A stretch of 64,000 bases of DNA from Otis tarda (lineage: Eukaryota > Chordata > Aves > Otidiformes > Otididae), in the NCBI GenBank assembly GCA_026413225.1, contig CM048560.1, positions 17,039,501-17,103,500 of the forward strand, given 5' to 3'. Shown in pieces: positions 26,837 through 37,930 of the stretch (position 1 is the stretch's first letter; each line of letters starts with the position of its first letter). Below the pieces are notes generated by a model, which saw only the letters and a list, made by a program, of their open reading frames with translations, was not told where the DNA came from and did no database searches. Position numbers and translations under genes: made by a program.

Positions 26837-29178
26837 CCTATCTAGAAGATGAATAAAGACATACCAGCACAAGGCACTTCACACTCATGTAACTGTGTCC
26901 ACATGAGGGGTTGCACTGGTATAAGTATAATCAGTAACAAACAAAAAACCCACATCCCTTAAGTGATGTATTTACAAAATTGGTGTAGAACAAGTCTCCA
27001 ACCTTCAGTTATGAGGTGTGCACACCTTCTGTTCAGAAAAAAGACCACAAACTACACATGAAACAACATTAGAGACAAAATAAATTAGGGATTTAAAATG
27101 CTACATCTAGGAATATAAAGATTTTTTAAAAAAACTTCAAATGTAATCCCATATTTCAAATCAAGAACTATACAGCTCCACCGATTGCTTGGACATTTTA
27201 AACAGTTTACATTCATCAGGGACAATAGCACTTTGGTTTACATAATTAGGTTAATACGAGCAATGAAACGTTTCTCTCCCTCACGTTACATTGAAGTGAA
27301 ATACATTTAGAATATACATACTGCCAAGCTGTTCCAATAAGTGCATTCCATACATGAGTAAGTGTAGCTCTTGCAATAGCTACATCAGTTATAGGTCTTT
27401 AACAGAACTAAATCAAACCCCTTCAGAAAAGCTTGCTTTGATTCCTTCATGCCTGACCCATTTTTGATTAATCGCATGGATCTTCTCCAGAACATAACCA
27501 AGCGCAAAAAGTAAGCCTGAGTCGGTACTGTGGCAAGCTCACATACCAGATTGCATGGCACACCCTGGATTCACGAGGAAATTCTCATTTTCATTTGTCT
27601 CCCCACCTTTGTAAGTCAGACTCTTAAAACAACAGTATGCTTTTGTACCAAGCTCAGGAACTCGGATTAACTGTAGCTCAAGACACGCAACGGCAGTTAG
27701 AAAACATTTAAGAGCAACCAGCTTGACAATCATCAGACAATTATTTTACAAAACTTTAAACAATCAGCAACTCAACCTCTGCAACTTACGAGCAGCGTCG
27801 CCTCCTAGAGAAAGCACTTATTCCTAGATATTCCTGCAAAGCGTTGATCCAGTGCCTGCATCTGACTCAAATATTTGTTGTTGGATAGGATGAAGAGATC
27901 TCCTCCCAGCAAAATATTTTACTATCATACGGTTATTTGTTATCAGCTTAAATTAGCTTGTGAGCAGCACATGAGTTATCATATACCTGCCAAACTTGCT
28001 TAAAAGAAAGCAAATGGCTGGATTAAATAAACAACTGAACACGGCTTCAGAGGATAAAGCTCTCAACCTGATCTGCAATCATTACAGATTATTACATTGT
28101 TTTAAAAAGTAGACTTCCAACTGCGTCATTTCCAATTTAGTTACTAGCTGGGAGATGAAAACACGGCCTTCATCATTGTCCTCTGGTAGGCTGAGACTTT
28201 TGAGAAGATAATGTATTCATTTAACCTCCTTTTTGCAAATCTGCAAATGTTCCTGTGCTGAGTTTGGTTATATGACGCCCAAGCTCAACTGAGGAATGTA
28301 TTAGATGCTATTTCCTTGTCAGAAGCTTTACAAACTAAACATGAGTGCACTTCTTCCAGAACTTCTCGTTCCTGCAAGGTGCCAAGCATCCCGGTGGGGA
28401 AGGGAACTGAGGGGGGCAGAGGGCACCCGCTCCCTTGCAGGACGAGGTTAGTGGAGGATGGGTAGGGGACTTTTCAAGATAGTGTCTCATCTCGCTGAGT
28501 TGACGTTTCCAACACAGTGAGTTCATTGCCCCACTTCCATTGAAGTTAGCAGGAAATGGGCAGTCGCATCCCTCTGCACTGTTTGGAAAATCTTCAACGC
28601 GAGTGACTTTGGTCCTGACTCCTCTGTGAACTGTGACCTTACTCTTCCCGCACCAGAGAGGAAATCGCAGTCAGTGCCTCCTGCTTGGTGCAGTGTGTGA
28701 ACGGAGAGCTAGGCTAAACTTGCGAAAAGGCCCTGAAGGAGTTCTGCATGCTCCCTCAGACCCATTAAAATACATAAAGAACCTTTTCTACTTGCTTTGA
28801 CCATCTGAGAAAACCATGTCATAAATAAAAAAGGACGGTCAACCCAGATTTGATCTTGTTAGATGCTGAACACCTTCTACCGCCACTGAAGAAAAGAGGA
28901 AACAAGGCATTCAACACCTGCAGCACCACCCGTTGAAGACCACATCCTAAGAGATTAACAATAACCAGGAAGACAATATAATAATCTATTACAAATTATG
29001 CAACCCAAAGCATATAGCTTAAACACAGTTCCCCTGCTAGGATTCGGCAAAGGAAAAAAAAAATCAGCAGATAAAACCATTTACTTTTACCAGTAAAAAT
29101 TAAGTTACAGACACCGTTGTTTTCAGGGCAAAACAAACTTTTAAAATATCTTAAAATAGTGAAAAAATATGAGAAATT

Positions 29179-29184
29179 TTTATT
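29179..29184 (-). terminator. LRRC8C: Candidate proximal polyadenylation signal
   Basis: AATAAA on the minus strand about 160 bases after the LRRC8C stop, in very AT-rich context. Use would produce an mRNA with almost no 3' UTR. Only the hexamer and its context support it. Confidence 0.3.
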
Positions 29185-29345
29185 TAAAAATATATGTACT
29201 CCTTACTCCCACTTTGTTTGTACAGAAATAACTTGTTTGAAAAGAAAAAAATAATGACAAACTAAATGCATATTTGGAGTATGCACTTTCTACAGCGTAT
29301 TTGGTAGAAGCATTATTTCTGCAAAATTGAGTGAGACGAAGTTAG

Positions 29346-31616
29346 TTATTCAGCTTTCATTTGTTCCCTGACATCAGAAGGCAGCGTTTCAAACAAGGTG
29401 TCCTCTACAGTGAAACCACTCCGCTTCAGAGCTCTACATTCACCGAGCTCAGGTGGGAGGATTTCAAAGTGATTGCCTTTAATATCCAAGTAGGAGAGGA
29501 ATACCAAATTACCAATTTTAGGTGAAAGGACTGACAAGTTATTTTTCCCAATTTTCAGAGTCTTAAGTTTTTTGCAAAAGTATAGTTCATCTGGCACGCT
29601 CTCCACCTTGTTGCAGGTAATGGAAAAGTACTGTAAACTCTGCAGAACTCCTATTTCAGGTGGGATAAAGCGAATGTCATTGTAAGACAAATCCAAATAT
29701 CTGATTTTGTTGCATAGGAATAGGTGGGATGGAAGAACTTCTATTTTGTTATGGCTGAAGGAAAGCCGCTCGAGACTAGTGAGTTTCTTTATATGCTCTG
29801 GGATGTACGTTATACTGTTGTACCACAGCTTTAGGATTGTCAGTTTTCGCAGGTGTTGAAAACTTACTATTTCTTCAATGGATTTGAGGTTGTTTTCCTT
29901 TAGATCCAATTCCTGAAGACTGAGAAGGCTGAAGACTGCATGAGGAATGCGCTCTAAATCACAATGAACCAATTCCAGCTGTGTCAGGTTGACCATCTTC
30001 TTCAGGTTGTTGAGCATCACTAACTTAGTGCCATCATTATGGATGCACAATTTTTGCAGGTGACTTGAAACATCGACTGCAGATTGTGGGATTTTGGACA
30101 AATTACTTTTTACGTAAAGAACTTTAAGGCTTTTAAGTTCCCGAAAAGACTCCAGCGTAATGTTTTTGGAAATATCATGACTTAGGGAGCCTATTAAATA
30201 GAGCTCTTCCAAATTTCTGAGGCCATACATCCAGTGTGGAAGTTCTCTGATGTCATCAAACTTGACACTCAAAATCTTGAGATTCTCCTTCAGAAATGCC
30301 AAGGCGGCGCTGTGGATCTTCACAGAGCACTGGTGCAAAGAGAGCTCCTGGAGATTGTCCAGCTGTGCAATGGTTGCTGGTATCATTACGTTATTAATTA
30401 TTTCAAGTTTTAACGACTGCAGCTCAGTAATTTCAAAAACTGTGTCTGGTAGTCCGGACAGCATGAAAAGCTGTAGCTCCAAATGGCCATGGGAGTTTGT
30501 CTGTAGCCTCTGTCGCAGTTTATCTGCAGTCCACTCGTTGTTTAGATTCAGCTGTTTCAGCTTATTTTCACTGACCTCAGACAGGAAGACAGCAAAACGT
30601 TTGGAATAGAGAGGATCATACTGATCGATCATATGGAGCATAAAAGCAAAGTCATTCTTGACATCTGGGATATCATTAATTCCCGTCTCTTGCCGAACAT
30701 ATTCAAAAGAATATTCTTTCAGTGAACGGTAGAACAACCAGTACAGTGTATAAAGGCATGTGAGGCCGTAGATGCTTACAAAGCACAGGTAGCAGTAAGA
30801 AAGTTTAGAGAACAGATGTGCCATCGTGTGATTACAGCAAAAATTCTTATAACCTGTCATGTCTTCAATATCAACATTACAGACTACTGTAAAATTAACT
30901 TCTGAGACAAGGGCTGTGTTGTAAGCAATAATAATAAGGAATTTAATTACCTTAAGCACAGTCTGGCGAACATACATGACGTAGAGTATATCGCCCTCCT
31001 CAACATGCAGTCTAAATTTCTTCACCTTTTCAAACAGTGCTTTGGCCTGTTCACCTTCTTTCTTGTCTAATGCCCCAGGTGTTCCTTTGTCCACAACTAA
31101 CTTCTCAGGGATTGATTTCAAAGACTGGGTCTTGACCAAAGTGCCTTCAGTGCTTGGCTGGATAGTATTCGACTTGTTTATGTTGTTCTTCCTGTTATCT
31201 TTCTCTTCAGAGTCTTCTCCGGATACTTCGGACAAGGCTCTTGTTGTCCAGGGAGAATCAAAACATTTCCCGAGTATCGAAATGAAGTGTTCAATTTTGG
31301 AGCTTGATCCAGGGAACTTGAACCAAAAGTTACTGCACAGCATGAAGACCAGTGTGTGTATAAGGACAAGGTAAGGGAAGTACTTGGCATACCAGTGCAG
31401 GGCACGCTCATAGCACACCTGATTTATAAAGCTGTATTGCTGAAGGTCCAAATCAGTCTTCAGTCCTTTCATTTCAACTGTAGCTGGAGGGGTGGATGGC
31501 TTGGGTGGAGGAAGCGGGGTTGTGTCTGGAATTGTGTTAAACACATTTGAACTATTAGATTGGTTCTGGCAAGGCTGTATGCGCTTTGGAAGGCATATTA
31601 TCTTGTCTTGCATGAC
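29346..31616 (-). CDS. LRRC8C: LRRC8C main coding exon (residues 47-802), VRAC channel subunit
   Basis: Encodes residues 47-802 of LRRC8C, a subunit that assembles with obligatory LRRC8A into hexameric volume-regulated anion channels, mainly in the plasma membrane, releasing chloride and organic osmolytes on swelling. The acceptor is exact: a pyrimidine-rich run ending in TTTCAG directly before GTC-ATG at 31616, so the ATG at 31613 is internal Met48, not the start. Order: first extracellular loop (about 47-122; Cys54, Cys114, sequons at Asn64 and Asn67), TM2 (about 125-145), intracellular loop (146-262), TM3 (about 266-284), second extracellular loop (Cys292, Cys306, Cys307, sequons at Asn287 and Asn308), TM4 (about 318-342), then a long leucine-rich-repeat domain to the C-terminus. 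Leu104 matches the pore-constriction leucine reported for human LRRC8C (Arg103 in LRRC8A). The frame is intact and the stop is TAA. Identification rests on near-identity to remembered human LRRC8C, including the ending SDVREQMK. Confidence 0.98.
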   Translation of the reverse strand, partial: VMQDKIICLPKRIQPCQNQSNSSNVFNTIPDTTPLPPPKPSTPPATVEMKGLKTDLDLQQYSFINQVCYERALHWYAKYFPYLVLIHTLVFMLCSNFWFKFPGSSSKIEHFISILGKCFDSPWTTRALSEVSGEDSEEKDNRKNNINKSNTIQPSTEGTLVKTQSLKSIPEKLVVDKGTPGALDKKEGEQAKALFEKVKKFRLHVEEGDILYVMYVRQTVLKVIKFLIIIAYNTALVSEVNFTVVCNVDIEDMTGYKNFCCNHTMAHLFSKLSYCYLCFVSIYGLTCLYTLYWLFYRSLKEYSFEYVRQETGINDIPDVKNDFAFMLHMIDQYDPLYSKRFAVFLSEVSENKLKQLNLNNEWTADKLRQRLQTNSHGHLELQLFMLSGLPDTVFEITELQSLKLEIINNVMIPATIAQLDNLQELSLHQCSVKIHSAALAFLKENLKILSVKFDDIRELPHWMYGLRNLEELYLIGSLSHDISKNITLESFRELKSLKVLYVKSNLSKIPQSAVDVSSHLQKLCIHNDGTKLVMLNNLKKMVNLTQLELVHCDLERIPHAVFSLLSLQELDLKENNLKSIEEIVSFQHLRKLTILKLWYNSITYIPEHIKKLTSLERLSFSHNKIEVLPSHLFLCNKIRYLDLSYNDIRFIPPEIGVLQSLQYFSITCNKVESVPDELYFCKKLKTLKIGKNNLSVLSPKIGNLVFLSYLDIKGNHFEILPPELGECRALKRSGFTVEDTLFETLPSDVREQMKAE

Positions 31617-33773
31617 CTGAAACAGACAAAAAGATATCTTTTAAGCTGCTGTACCGACAACAGTGGCAGTACCAATGGGTAGCTGTCCTTGGAGTTCCTC
31701 CAGCTGCCAGGCATTCCTCCCCACAGCCTGGCACTTGGTTCCACAGGCTCTGCTATTATTATTATTATTATTCCCCAAAAGACACTTGTTCTATACACCA
31801 AGAACTAGGTCACTCCTTTTCATCTATGGTTAGCTGTCCATAATTTGAATAGGAGGGCACTGAGATAACCCAGAAAAAGGAAAATTGTGGGTAATGCTTC
31901 CAGAAAAGACCAGGGATCTCCTGCATTGCTCTCCCCAGAGATAGACTGTTCTTGTCAGGTGTATTCACGCTGGCTACGTGATGTTCAGAGATGCCTTAGG
32001 CTTGAAAGCAGCCTAACTGCATTCATGTGGCTGTATGCTCACACTGTGATGTCTTATCACACTGAAAATGGCTGATAAAGAACTGGGACATTATTAATCT
32101 TCAGATAGGGATAACGGAGAATTGATGGCATTTGTATGTGTGTGCGCATGGACACAATATTTATTCAGTTTCTCATATATATACATAGAGTTCTCATATC
32201 ACACACCTGCAGGAAAAAAAAGCAGCTGTCCTTCTATGCTTGAGTCTGTCTATAGTGAAAAAAAAGCAACTTTCTTAATTTAGGCTGGCCATCCATGTTG
32301 GCAAACTGAGGTCAGAGCGCCTTTAGGGACCAATCACCTTTGGTTTAACTTGGGATAACACTTTGAGTTCAGTGGAAGGCTCCCTATAGGTCTGAATTTC
32401 AAATGCTAATCCATGTGATAAACCAAGGAACTCTGTTATTTGCCCTGAATGACTAGCTGGGATTAGCCCAAACTAAGAATGCGTTTCTAGCATAGATGTA
32501 TAGATGTATATTTCGCCATCATGGTTGTTGAAAGTACTAAATATGGGGTATGCAACAAGAGCTACCAGAATCAGACCCTCCTTGATGATCCACTCTGGTG
32601 CAGGGAGATGCTGAGACCAAGCCACACATGTTTTGAGCAATATCAGTCCCATAACTGTTGACACATCAAAAACTCCTGCAGTTAATCCTTGTCGGTAAAT
32701 GCCATTCTAGCATGCACCATTACTTACACTCTGGATTCATGTCTCTGGTAATAAGCTGGAATAAAAACCATTGCCTGATATTTGCAGTGTTTCCACACAT
32801 TATTTTCCAGTCTGCTTCATCCAATCAAGCAGGTAAACTTAAAAATAACAGATGCTCTACTTTGCGCGCTCAAGCAAACACTTAGCTACTAATTCAGCCC
32901 CATATACAGACATTTTAAAACATGGGCATCTTATCTTTTCAACTGATAACACTTGAAAATGGAGAATAGAGGCAAAACTACAGTTGATTTCATGTGAAAT
33001 TTGGGATACGGTATGTGAAAATCTTGGGCTGTGTAAGTGAGCGAATCCCTCTGAAACAAGAGCTCTGTCAATGTGTCCCTTTACCTCCATTTCTAAGTCA
33101 TGCCAAGAAACGTGACACCCATGTTTGAACTAGTACCATAACTTTCTATTTTTGTGGAGTCCATCCCAAACAGTACTTTCCTTTTCTTTTCAGCTTTTGG
33201 CTCTGTAGCAAAATGTAACTCCCAGTGATTGACAGTAATGTCAATTGTTTACATGTAAGCATCCTCAGAGATGCTTTGGAATGGAAGAGGCATAATATTC
33301 GTTGTGGGTGGTGTTAATAAAATAAGCACAGTAATTTCAAATCTCTTTGAAGCATAAAGACAGAAAGGACACTAACATTTGCTAAATAAAGCAAAATAGA
33401 AATTACAAAATTACATTTTTCAATAGAAAAATGGTAACAAATAAGAACTTAAGTAGATCATCTGTTTTGTTATGTGAAATCGTGGTGAAAACAGGCATCC
33501 AGGCACAAGCCAAACCAACAGCTCTAATCTTAGCTGGCACTGCTCCATCGACCCATGCGCAACTCTGCTGATTTACAGCTGGTAGAAGTCTGGTCTGTGT
33601 TATCTGATGTTGCTACCTAAACAGCTTTAATCCTGGGACCAGCAAATTTTTGCTTTGTTCATGGTGAACCCAAGAGATAAACATGACACCATCCTTCCAA
33701 GGACTGTCCTCATTCGTGGTGTTCTGAAAGCACTCCTGAAGCACCTGCCTCAGCTCTGTCCCGTTTGATTTAC
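31617..33773 (-). other. LRRC8C: LRRC8C phase-0 intron between the coding exons
   Basis: This 2,157-bp interval runs from the GTAAAT donor (33773) to the TTTCAG acceptor (31617) on the minus strand. It holds no convincing ORF. An (ATT)6 microsatellite lies at 31755-31772 on the plus strand, about 140 bp upstream of the acceptor in gene orientation. The rest is AT-rich unique-looking sequence without a recognised element. Confidence 0.93.
31755..31772 (+). repeat. (ATT)6 microsatellite in LRRC8C intron
   Basis: Six perfect ATT units (AAT on the gene strand), about 140 bp upstream of the main exon acceptor in gene orientation. Such trinucleotide tracts are often length-variable. Confidence 0.9.
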
Positions 33774-33911
33774 CTGTAATGTGCACCCAAACACACCAAT
33801 CATCAGCATGGCGACGGAGAGATAGTCTGTGAACACATCCCACCAGGGTTTCAGCACCCTGAACGCTGGCTGCTGCTCCGAGAACTGGCGAAACTCCGTC
33901 ACGGGAATCAT
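33774..33911 (-). CDS. LRRC8C: LRRC8C first coding exon (residues 1-46)
   Basis: Encodes the start of LRRC8[18 protein letters not shown] and onward through FGCTLQ. This comprises the short cytosolic N-terminus that lines the inner pore in LRRC8 structures and most of TM1 (about residues 23-46). The ATG at 33911-33909 is preceded by GACG, and a polypyrimidine run plus TGCAG ends at 33916, so the exon probably starts at 33915 with only four untranslated bases. Adenine at -3 gives a reasonable start context. The donor is CAG|GTAAAT at 33774/33773. The exon holds exactly 46 codons, so the intron is phase 0 and joins to the GTC codon at 31616. An in-frame upstream ATG at 33938 lies on the intron side of the acceptor and is not expected in mRNA. 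Joined length is 802 residues. Confidence 0.96.
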
Positions 33912-36900
33912 CGTCCTGCAAAAAAGCAAGGCCAGCACTCAGCTTCCTGCAGACCATACCCCTCAGTCTGTGCAAGAAAGTACTTCTGTGAGGTTTGAAA
34001 AAATCAGATCTGGAAATGAGAAGCCCAGGATGTGGCATGCAAGTCCCCAGCTATCCCCCAAGCAGTCCCTCTGACACCCCATCTCGGAAGAGGGACGCTT
34101 GTGCTGCCCCCCTGCAGCTTGGGTGAGGAAGATGGAGCAGGACCGGGCTGCTTTCCAGGCAGGCAGGCTAAACCCCTCCCTGCACTGACTCCAGCCTTAT
34201 CCTATGGGTCATCCAGGCCTTCTGAATCCCTGAAAACCAGCCCATTCTGTAGATACTTGAGATGTTAAGCTTTATACATGTTAGTCTTGATCTCAAAGGT
34301 CTGGCTAAAACGCTTGTCCTGTGGTTAAACTTTACAGGTTCTTTTAGCTATCATGGTTCATTCACTTCCATTTTATTCATAGTGGTGTCAGGGAGGCTTT
34401 GGAATATTTGTGTGCCTACTCACTGCAGTTTTAAATCTACTATGTTTTGAGTGCAAGTTGCTGAACTGCTTTAGCTAACCAAACCTACGGGCAGATCAAG
34501 GGCTTTATCTTCACCTCAGATGTCTAGGCTTACATCATCACGTCCTCTGAAAAATCAGCTAACGCATGAGCATGTACAGGCAAAGCAACTGATTTTAAAG
34601 CCTACAGCATATTGTGTAACTGAGCCCCTGAGATCAAACCAGTACTGAAACTCCCCAGTAAGTTATGATGGAAAGATAAATTTGCATGGGAACGGAACAA
34701 AAATACTCCCAAGAGCAATTTACAAAATTTGTTCTTTAACTAATATTTGTAAATGCTCGCCACAGTCAGTTCATATCACAGTAATATTTGAAGAGTCTGT
34801 AATCCTGACTCAGCTGAGCACTGGGACCCATTACTGTGGGTTTGGTGCCATCCAGCTGTGCGCAGGCTTAGCGATAAGCACATGCTTGCTGAGATGCTGC
34901 CCGGGGACTTAAGGGATTCGGTTCATTCAGAGCTGGGGATCCGGCAGGGGAGGATTCAGGCCCTAACGGCTGCAATTCATCACAGACACAGGGCCATCCC
35001 AAGAATTTATAACTGACTCCCACTACACTGGCCATACTCATGTGAAAAGATGCCCAGTTTGACATCATCTCAAGGACTGCTGGGCCTCTGCTTGCCCAGC
35101 TGAGCCTCAGGAGGTACCGCAGTCCTCCCAGGCACAAGGTGACATCTGCAAATTAGCTTGGGTTAGTAGCATAAAAACTTCTTAGCCTTTGCTCCCTGCT
35201 CCCCTCTCCTCTTGCAACCCTTCCACATTGCTGTAAGCACTACTTGGCCAGGCAGGAGAATCTCTGTCAGCCTCTTGTCCTTCTAAAAAGCTGTCCCTAG
35301 GACACATGCCACAATGCCAGATGAAATCACAGACGTCTCTCACATGGCTGGCGATCCCCAAGAGGAAGGCAAGCTGTCCTCTGTGGCACTTGCAAATTAA
35401 TAGACCATCAGTGAACACAATGGCAATGTCAGCCTGACTTTGCTGGTCGGAGGCTCAGCAGCATCCATGCCAACAGGCCTGGATTGTTGCAGTGGTGGCG
35501 AAGGAATGCAGCATTCGTTATCAAATTGCACGCAGCCAGGAGCTGTGGTTCTGATTTTCGTGTGCCTGTCTTGTAAATGCTCAGCAGACACATCAGGGAA
35601 GATTTACCTTTACAGCAGAGAACAGCTCAGGCAGCTGCTGGGACAAACCTCTGCTGCCTTTCACTTCTCTTTTAGAAGTACTGGTCCATACTCGCACACA
35701 TTTCCCTGCCATCAGTAAGGAATTTCCCTCCTCTTTTTTATTTCCACGTAAAACGTAGGTGACTGGCAATAGCTGCTGGTAAGCTTTAAAAAATCATTTT
35801 TCTATCAAGCACTGAAAAAGATTGAAAATTCTTAAAGGAATACACTAATACAAATGTTAGCTCATCAGTTGCCGTGCAACAGTTCTGCTCAAAGCTTTGG
35901 AACACATATACTGCTGTTGGCTCAGGTTTTGAGGCCAGTTAGCTGACTGGAATGCCATCAGTATACCAAAGAATACGTATCAACAGTTGTCTTTAAAATC
36001 AAGAGGGTTTGACATGTTCTTTTTTTCCCCCCCCTTTTAATAATGGCTCATGGGTTCTTTTTCCTCTCCTGGTGCTGCAGCCTCTGGGGGTCTTATTTGT
36101 AAAGTTTTTCCAAAAGTATAGACAATTCAAGTGTCAGATAAGACCCAATCATGTTTCCTACAGTGGAGCCTCTTGAGAAAACACAAGTGCTCACATGCAC
36201 CAAAGCACACAGAGACCACGTCCTACCTAGTCAGATGTCTAAGCAACTCTGTGGATCTGAGCTGTGGCGCTACAAACATCGGCAGCACTGAAACAGGGGC
36301 AGCGCCTGACAGCAGATGGGACTGGAAACTATCTTCCAAATTACTGTGCAGGGACAGCTTTCAAGACCAAAAAATAATTTGGCTGTTGCATTTGATAGGT
36401 TTCACTCTGTAGTTTTAGGGGCCTTTGTTGTATTATATATTTGCTTTATTTCTTCTAAGTGATGTGTGGGGAATTTAGATGAAGGCAGATAGTTTCTGGC
36501 ACCACAACACAAGCTGCTCTGATCCCTTGTTCCCTTTAGAGGCTGCAGTTTGCATACGGTGACTCCTCATTAGCAGAGCGCACATGCTGCTGCCCTGGCT
36601 AATGGGCCAAGCAGAGGAGACCTGCATACAGAAAGCCTCTCTCAGCCGTGCTTGAAACCCGTCTGTAAGGGTGGAAGGTTTGCAGTCCAACACCAGACAT
36701 CAAAATCTGTCTGCTACTTATGTTTGTCTTTATTGTTAAAAAAAAAGAAAACAAACATTACTGAATTATGGCAATGGTACTGCAGACAATAACGGTAAAT
36801 TAACCAACAAAGTCTAGTGACAGACAGTATTTTTTAACTTCAGGGCAAAAGACACTCACAAGAAGCTTTAAATGGAGATGGGACGTAAAGAACTGGGTAA

Positions 36901-37727
36901 CCATTTTCCAACATCATCTGGAGAAACCCTGTTGCTTCTCCCTGTTGCCACACCAGCAATAAGGAGAAAATGCTGGGGAAAAGTGCAGAGAAACCTAGGC
37001 TTACCAGCGGTGCTGGTATCTGCATGCAGAACAGAAAGACATGAAATTGCTTTGTATTCGTCTCCTGCCTCCCTCTAGCTCCCTTCCCATTCTGGCCTGT
37101 CCAGTGACCGAAAGGATAGCTATGAGCAGCGGCTCCGAGGCCTCAGAAAAGCCACAGCAGGTCCACGTGGCCCCGAGCAATCCTGAAAACCCTCTTGGCT
37201 GTGGCTGGAATCCGGCTCTTCCCACTGCTACACCCGGAGCCGCACCACCGCCAGATTCATTTATAACCGTGCACAAACCAGGTCTGCACAAAATAAAGTG
37301 ATTCAGTCAAACATTAATTTAAACAAATCAAAACAGGGATGCTAAAAAGTCACACTGCAGCCCAAATCAGAGCAGTGTCTGTGACAGCACACCATCTACT
37401 CTAGACTCTTAACTCTTCTTATAACATGGAGACAGAAGAAAAAGAGCTCAACATTTCAGCTGCTGAAAACTAAACAGCATTACTAATTTCAGTTCACCCA
37501 CATTCAAAATGCTATTTAATGGCACAACTGTAGATGAAATGGCACATCGTAGCTGAAATGTGGAGTCTGACTTACGTTAAATACTATTCTAACCTACTTT
37601 AGGAAATATTGAATTCTAAATATTGGATATTTTATCCAATTAAAATCAGATTTAATATCTTTTTTCTCTCTTGCATTTCTAATAATCCTCAGTCTCTAGA
37701 GAAAAGAAAACTGTACATGAGAAAGTT

Positions 37728-37880
37728 GCAGATGCCCCAGGTCTGGAAGTGTTCAAGGCTAGGCTGCATGGGGCTTTGAGTGACCTGGTCCAGTGGAAGG
37801 TGTCCCTGCCCAGAGCAGGGGGTTGGACTAGATGATCTTTAAGGTCCCTTGCAACCCAAATCATTCTATGATTCTGTGAA
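37728..37880 (+). mobile_element. CR1 non-LTR retrotransposon, 5'-truncated 3' tail
   Basis: About 150 bp matches the conserved 3' end of avian CR1 LINEs: a segment reading CTGGAAGTGTTCAAGGC, then GTGTCCCTGCCC, GTTGGACTAGATGATCTTTA, GGTCCCTTGCAACCC, and the terminal 8-bp repeat unit in two copies (ATTCTATG then ATTCTGTG). CR1 copies are usually severely 5'-truncated, as here; no reverse-transcriptase coding remains. It sits antisense to LRRC8C in the putative intron 1. An A-rich stretch follows. Several differences from the remembered consensus suggest an old, inactive copy; the subfamily is not determined. Confidence 0.95.
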
Positions 37881-37930
37881 TAAAAACCAAACCAACAAAC
37901 AAAAAAACAAAACCAACAAAAAACCGAAGG
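37881..37930. repeat. A-rich low-complexity tail after CR1
   Basis: An A-rich stretch with interspersed C (AAACCAAACCAACAAAC-type) directly abuts the CR1 terminal repeat. CR1 elements do not normally carry poly(A), so this may be pre-existing target sequence or later expansion. Confidence 0.7.

Larger units (their letters stand above)
25445..29345 (-). other. LRRC8C: Probable long 3' UTR of LRRC8C
   Basis: Immediately after the TAA stop, about 3.9 kb of AT-rich sequence is nearly free of ORFs, in contrast to the GC-richer DNA below about 25400. The stretch ends near an AATAAA (25465-25470 on the minus strand) followed by T/GT-rich sequence typical of a cleavage region. Mammalian LRRC8C mRNAs also have long 3' UTRs. 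Internal AATAAA copies at 26831-26836 and 29179-29184 could give shorter isoforms. The extent is inferred from composition and signals only; transcript data would fix the end. Confidence 0.6.

Noticed and set aside
30250..31374. Plus-strand frames opposite the LRRC8C exon (30250-30609, 31042-31374)
   Set aside because: They are antisense shadows of the conserved LRRC8C coding exon.
31356..31613. ATG at 31613 as the LRRC8C start codon
   Set aside because: The reading frame opens there, but a TTTCAG acceptor lies three bases upstream and the N-terminus with TM1 is encoded by the exon at 33774-33911, which joins in phase 0.
33750..33938. Upstream in-frame ATG at 33938 as an alternative start
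   Set aside because: It precedes a good polypyrimidine-AG acceptor at 33916, so it is intronic, and the family begins at the MIPVTEF methionine.
37679..37864. Minus-strand 61-residue frame
   Set aside because: It lies almost entirely within the CR1 tail, in antisense.
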